Position numbers and translations under genes: made by a program. Positions 6,109 to 6,179 of a stretch of 6,179 nucleotides of DNA are shown here, piece after piece. The DNA is from Hyphomicrobiales bacterium (GTDB taxonomy: Bacteria > Pseudomonadota > Alphaproteobacteria > Rhizobiales > Afifellaceae). The stretch lies in the NCBI GenBank assembly GCA_013812985.1, contig JACCSN010000831.1:1-6179 (forward strand). Direction: 5' to 3'. Position 1 is the stretch's first letter. Each line of letters opens with the position of its first letter. Below the pieces are notes generated by a model. The model was not told the DNA's origin. It was given only the letters and a program-made list of their open reading frames with translations, and ran no database searches.

Positions 6109-6179
6109 ATGTCCGACGCGCTGGTTTACGACCGCGAGGGCCATGTCGTCACGCTGACGCTGAACCAACCGGAAACCCG
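6109..6179 (+). CDS. Enoyl-CoA hydratase/isomerase (crotonase) family protein, N-terminal fragment (3' end outside window)
   Basis: Only 23 codons are visible: MSDALVYDREGHVVTLTLNQ followed by PET. The pattern of a short lead, a strand of the form GxVVTLTLNxPE, and a probable Arg next is the standard opening of the crotonase superfamily, which binds acyl-CoA and catalyses hydration, isomerisation or related reactions. The active-site oxyanion-hole residues are beyond the window. The start overlaps the synthetase stop by one base (TGATG) and has a strong ribosome site, so the two form an operon in which the CoA ester made by the synthetase could be the next enzyme's substrate or a precursor of it. 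The family call is good for so short a piece; the specific reaction cannot be told. Confidence 0.72.
   Translation, partial: MSDALVYDREGHVVTLTLNQPET

Larger units (their letters stand above)
4547..6109 (+). pseudogene. AMP-forming acyl-CoA synthetase (ANL superfamily), interrupted by in-frame TAG
   Basis: The enzyme would activate a carboxylic acid with ATP to an acyl-adenylate and then form the CoA thioester in the cytoplasm. Read through the stop it is 520 residues, the normal family length. The motifs are in order: YTSGTTGRPKG (phosphate-binding loop, residues 169-179), NGYGMTEAS (about 307-315), YTGD (394-397, ribose-binding Asp), the hinge region GRADDMIVSGGENVYPREVEE, and NPSGK with the catalytic Lys at 504. 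Codon 153 (5003-5005) is TAG, between the N-terminal segment ending ETLAEETVDR and EPRPCPSGEHLSALVYTSGTTG. The frame is the same on both sides. The first piece alone (152 residues) lacks all catalytic motifs, and a TTG restart at 5036 would lose the N-terminal part of the domain. The start ATG 4547 fits the family start MDIASIFEASVERYPDHTAL; its ribosome site is weak. The substrate is unknown; medium- or long-chain acids or a carnitine/crotonobetaine-type acid are possible. The stop overlaps the next start. Confidence 0.85.

Overview
This GC-rich window has dense, mostly co-directional genes and a gene set typical of Alphaproteobacteria, most likely Hyphomicrobiales (rhizobia-like); that assignment is inferred from protein style and codon use. 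I see no tRNA, rRNA, CRISPR array or phage gene.

Layout. (a) 3-2353, plus strand: the 3' end of an ABC-transporter ATPase gene, with a CBS-like tail, and a translationally coupled gene for a permease with two fused membrane domains. Together they resemble a ProVW/OpuA-type importer for glycine betaine, proline betaine, choline or carnitine. (b) 2415-3163, minus strand: a scar made of two broken gene relics. One is the C-terminal end of an RTX/hemolysin-type calcium-binding protein. The other is an IS481-family transposase fragment joined directly to it. Both carry frameshifts and no intact insertion-sequence ends are visible. (c) 3304-4377, plus strand: a GlxA/CdhR/GbdR-like AraC-family regulator with an in-frame TAG at codon 42. 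(d) 4547-6109, plus strand: an AMP-forming acyl-CoA synthetase with an in-frame TAG at codon 153. (e) 6109-6179, plus strand: the start of an enoyl-CoA hydratase/isomerase-family gene, overlapping the synthetase stop by one base.

How the genes may work together. An importer for quaternary amines, a regulator of the type that controls carnitine or betaine catabolism, a CoA ligase and a crotonase-family enzyme would fit uptake and CoA-dependent breakdown of a carnitine- or betaine-like compound or another carboxylic acid. This is inference: the scar separates the transporter from the rest, and the substrate cannot be read from the sequence.

The most notable pattern is that two adjacent, otherwise well-preserved genes each carry exactly one in-frame TAG. 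Ordinary decay or sequence error is the simplest explanation; amber readthrough or suppression is a testable alternative. I did not find convincing evidence of an entirely new system.
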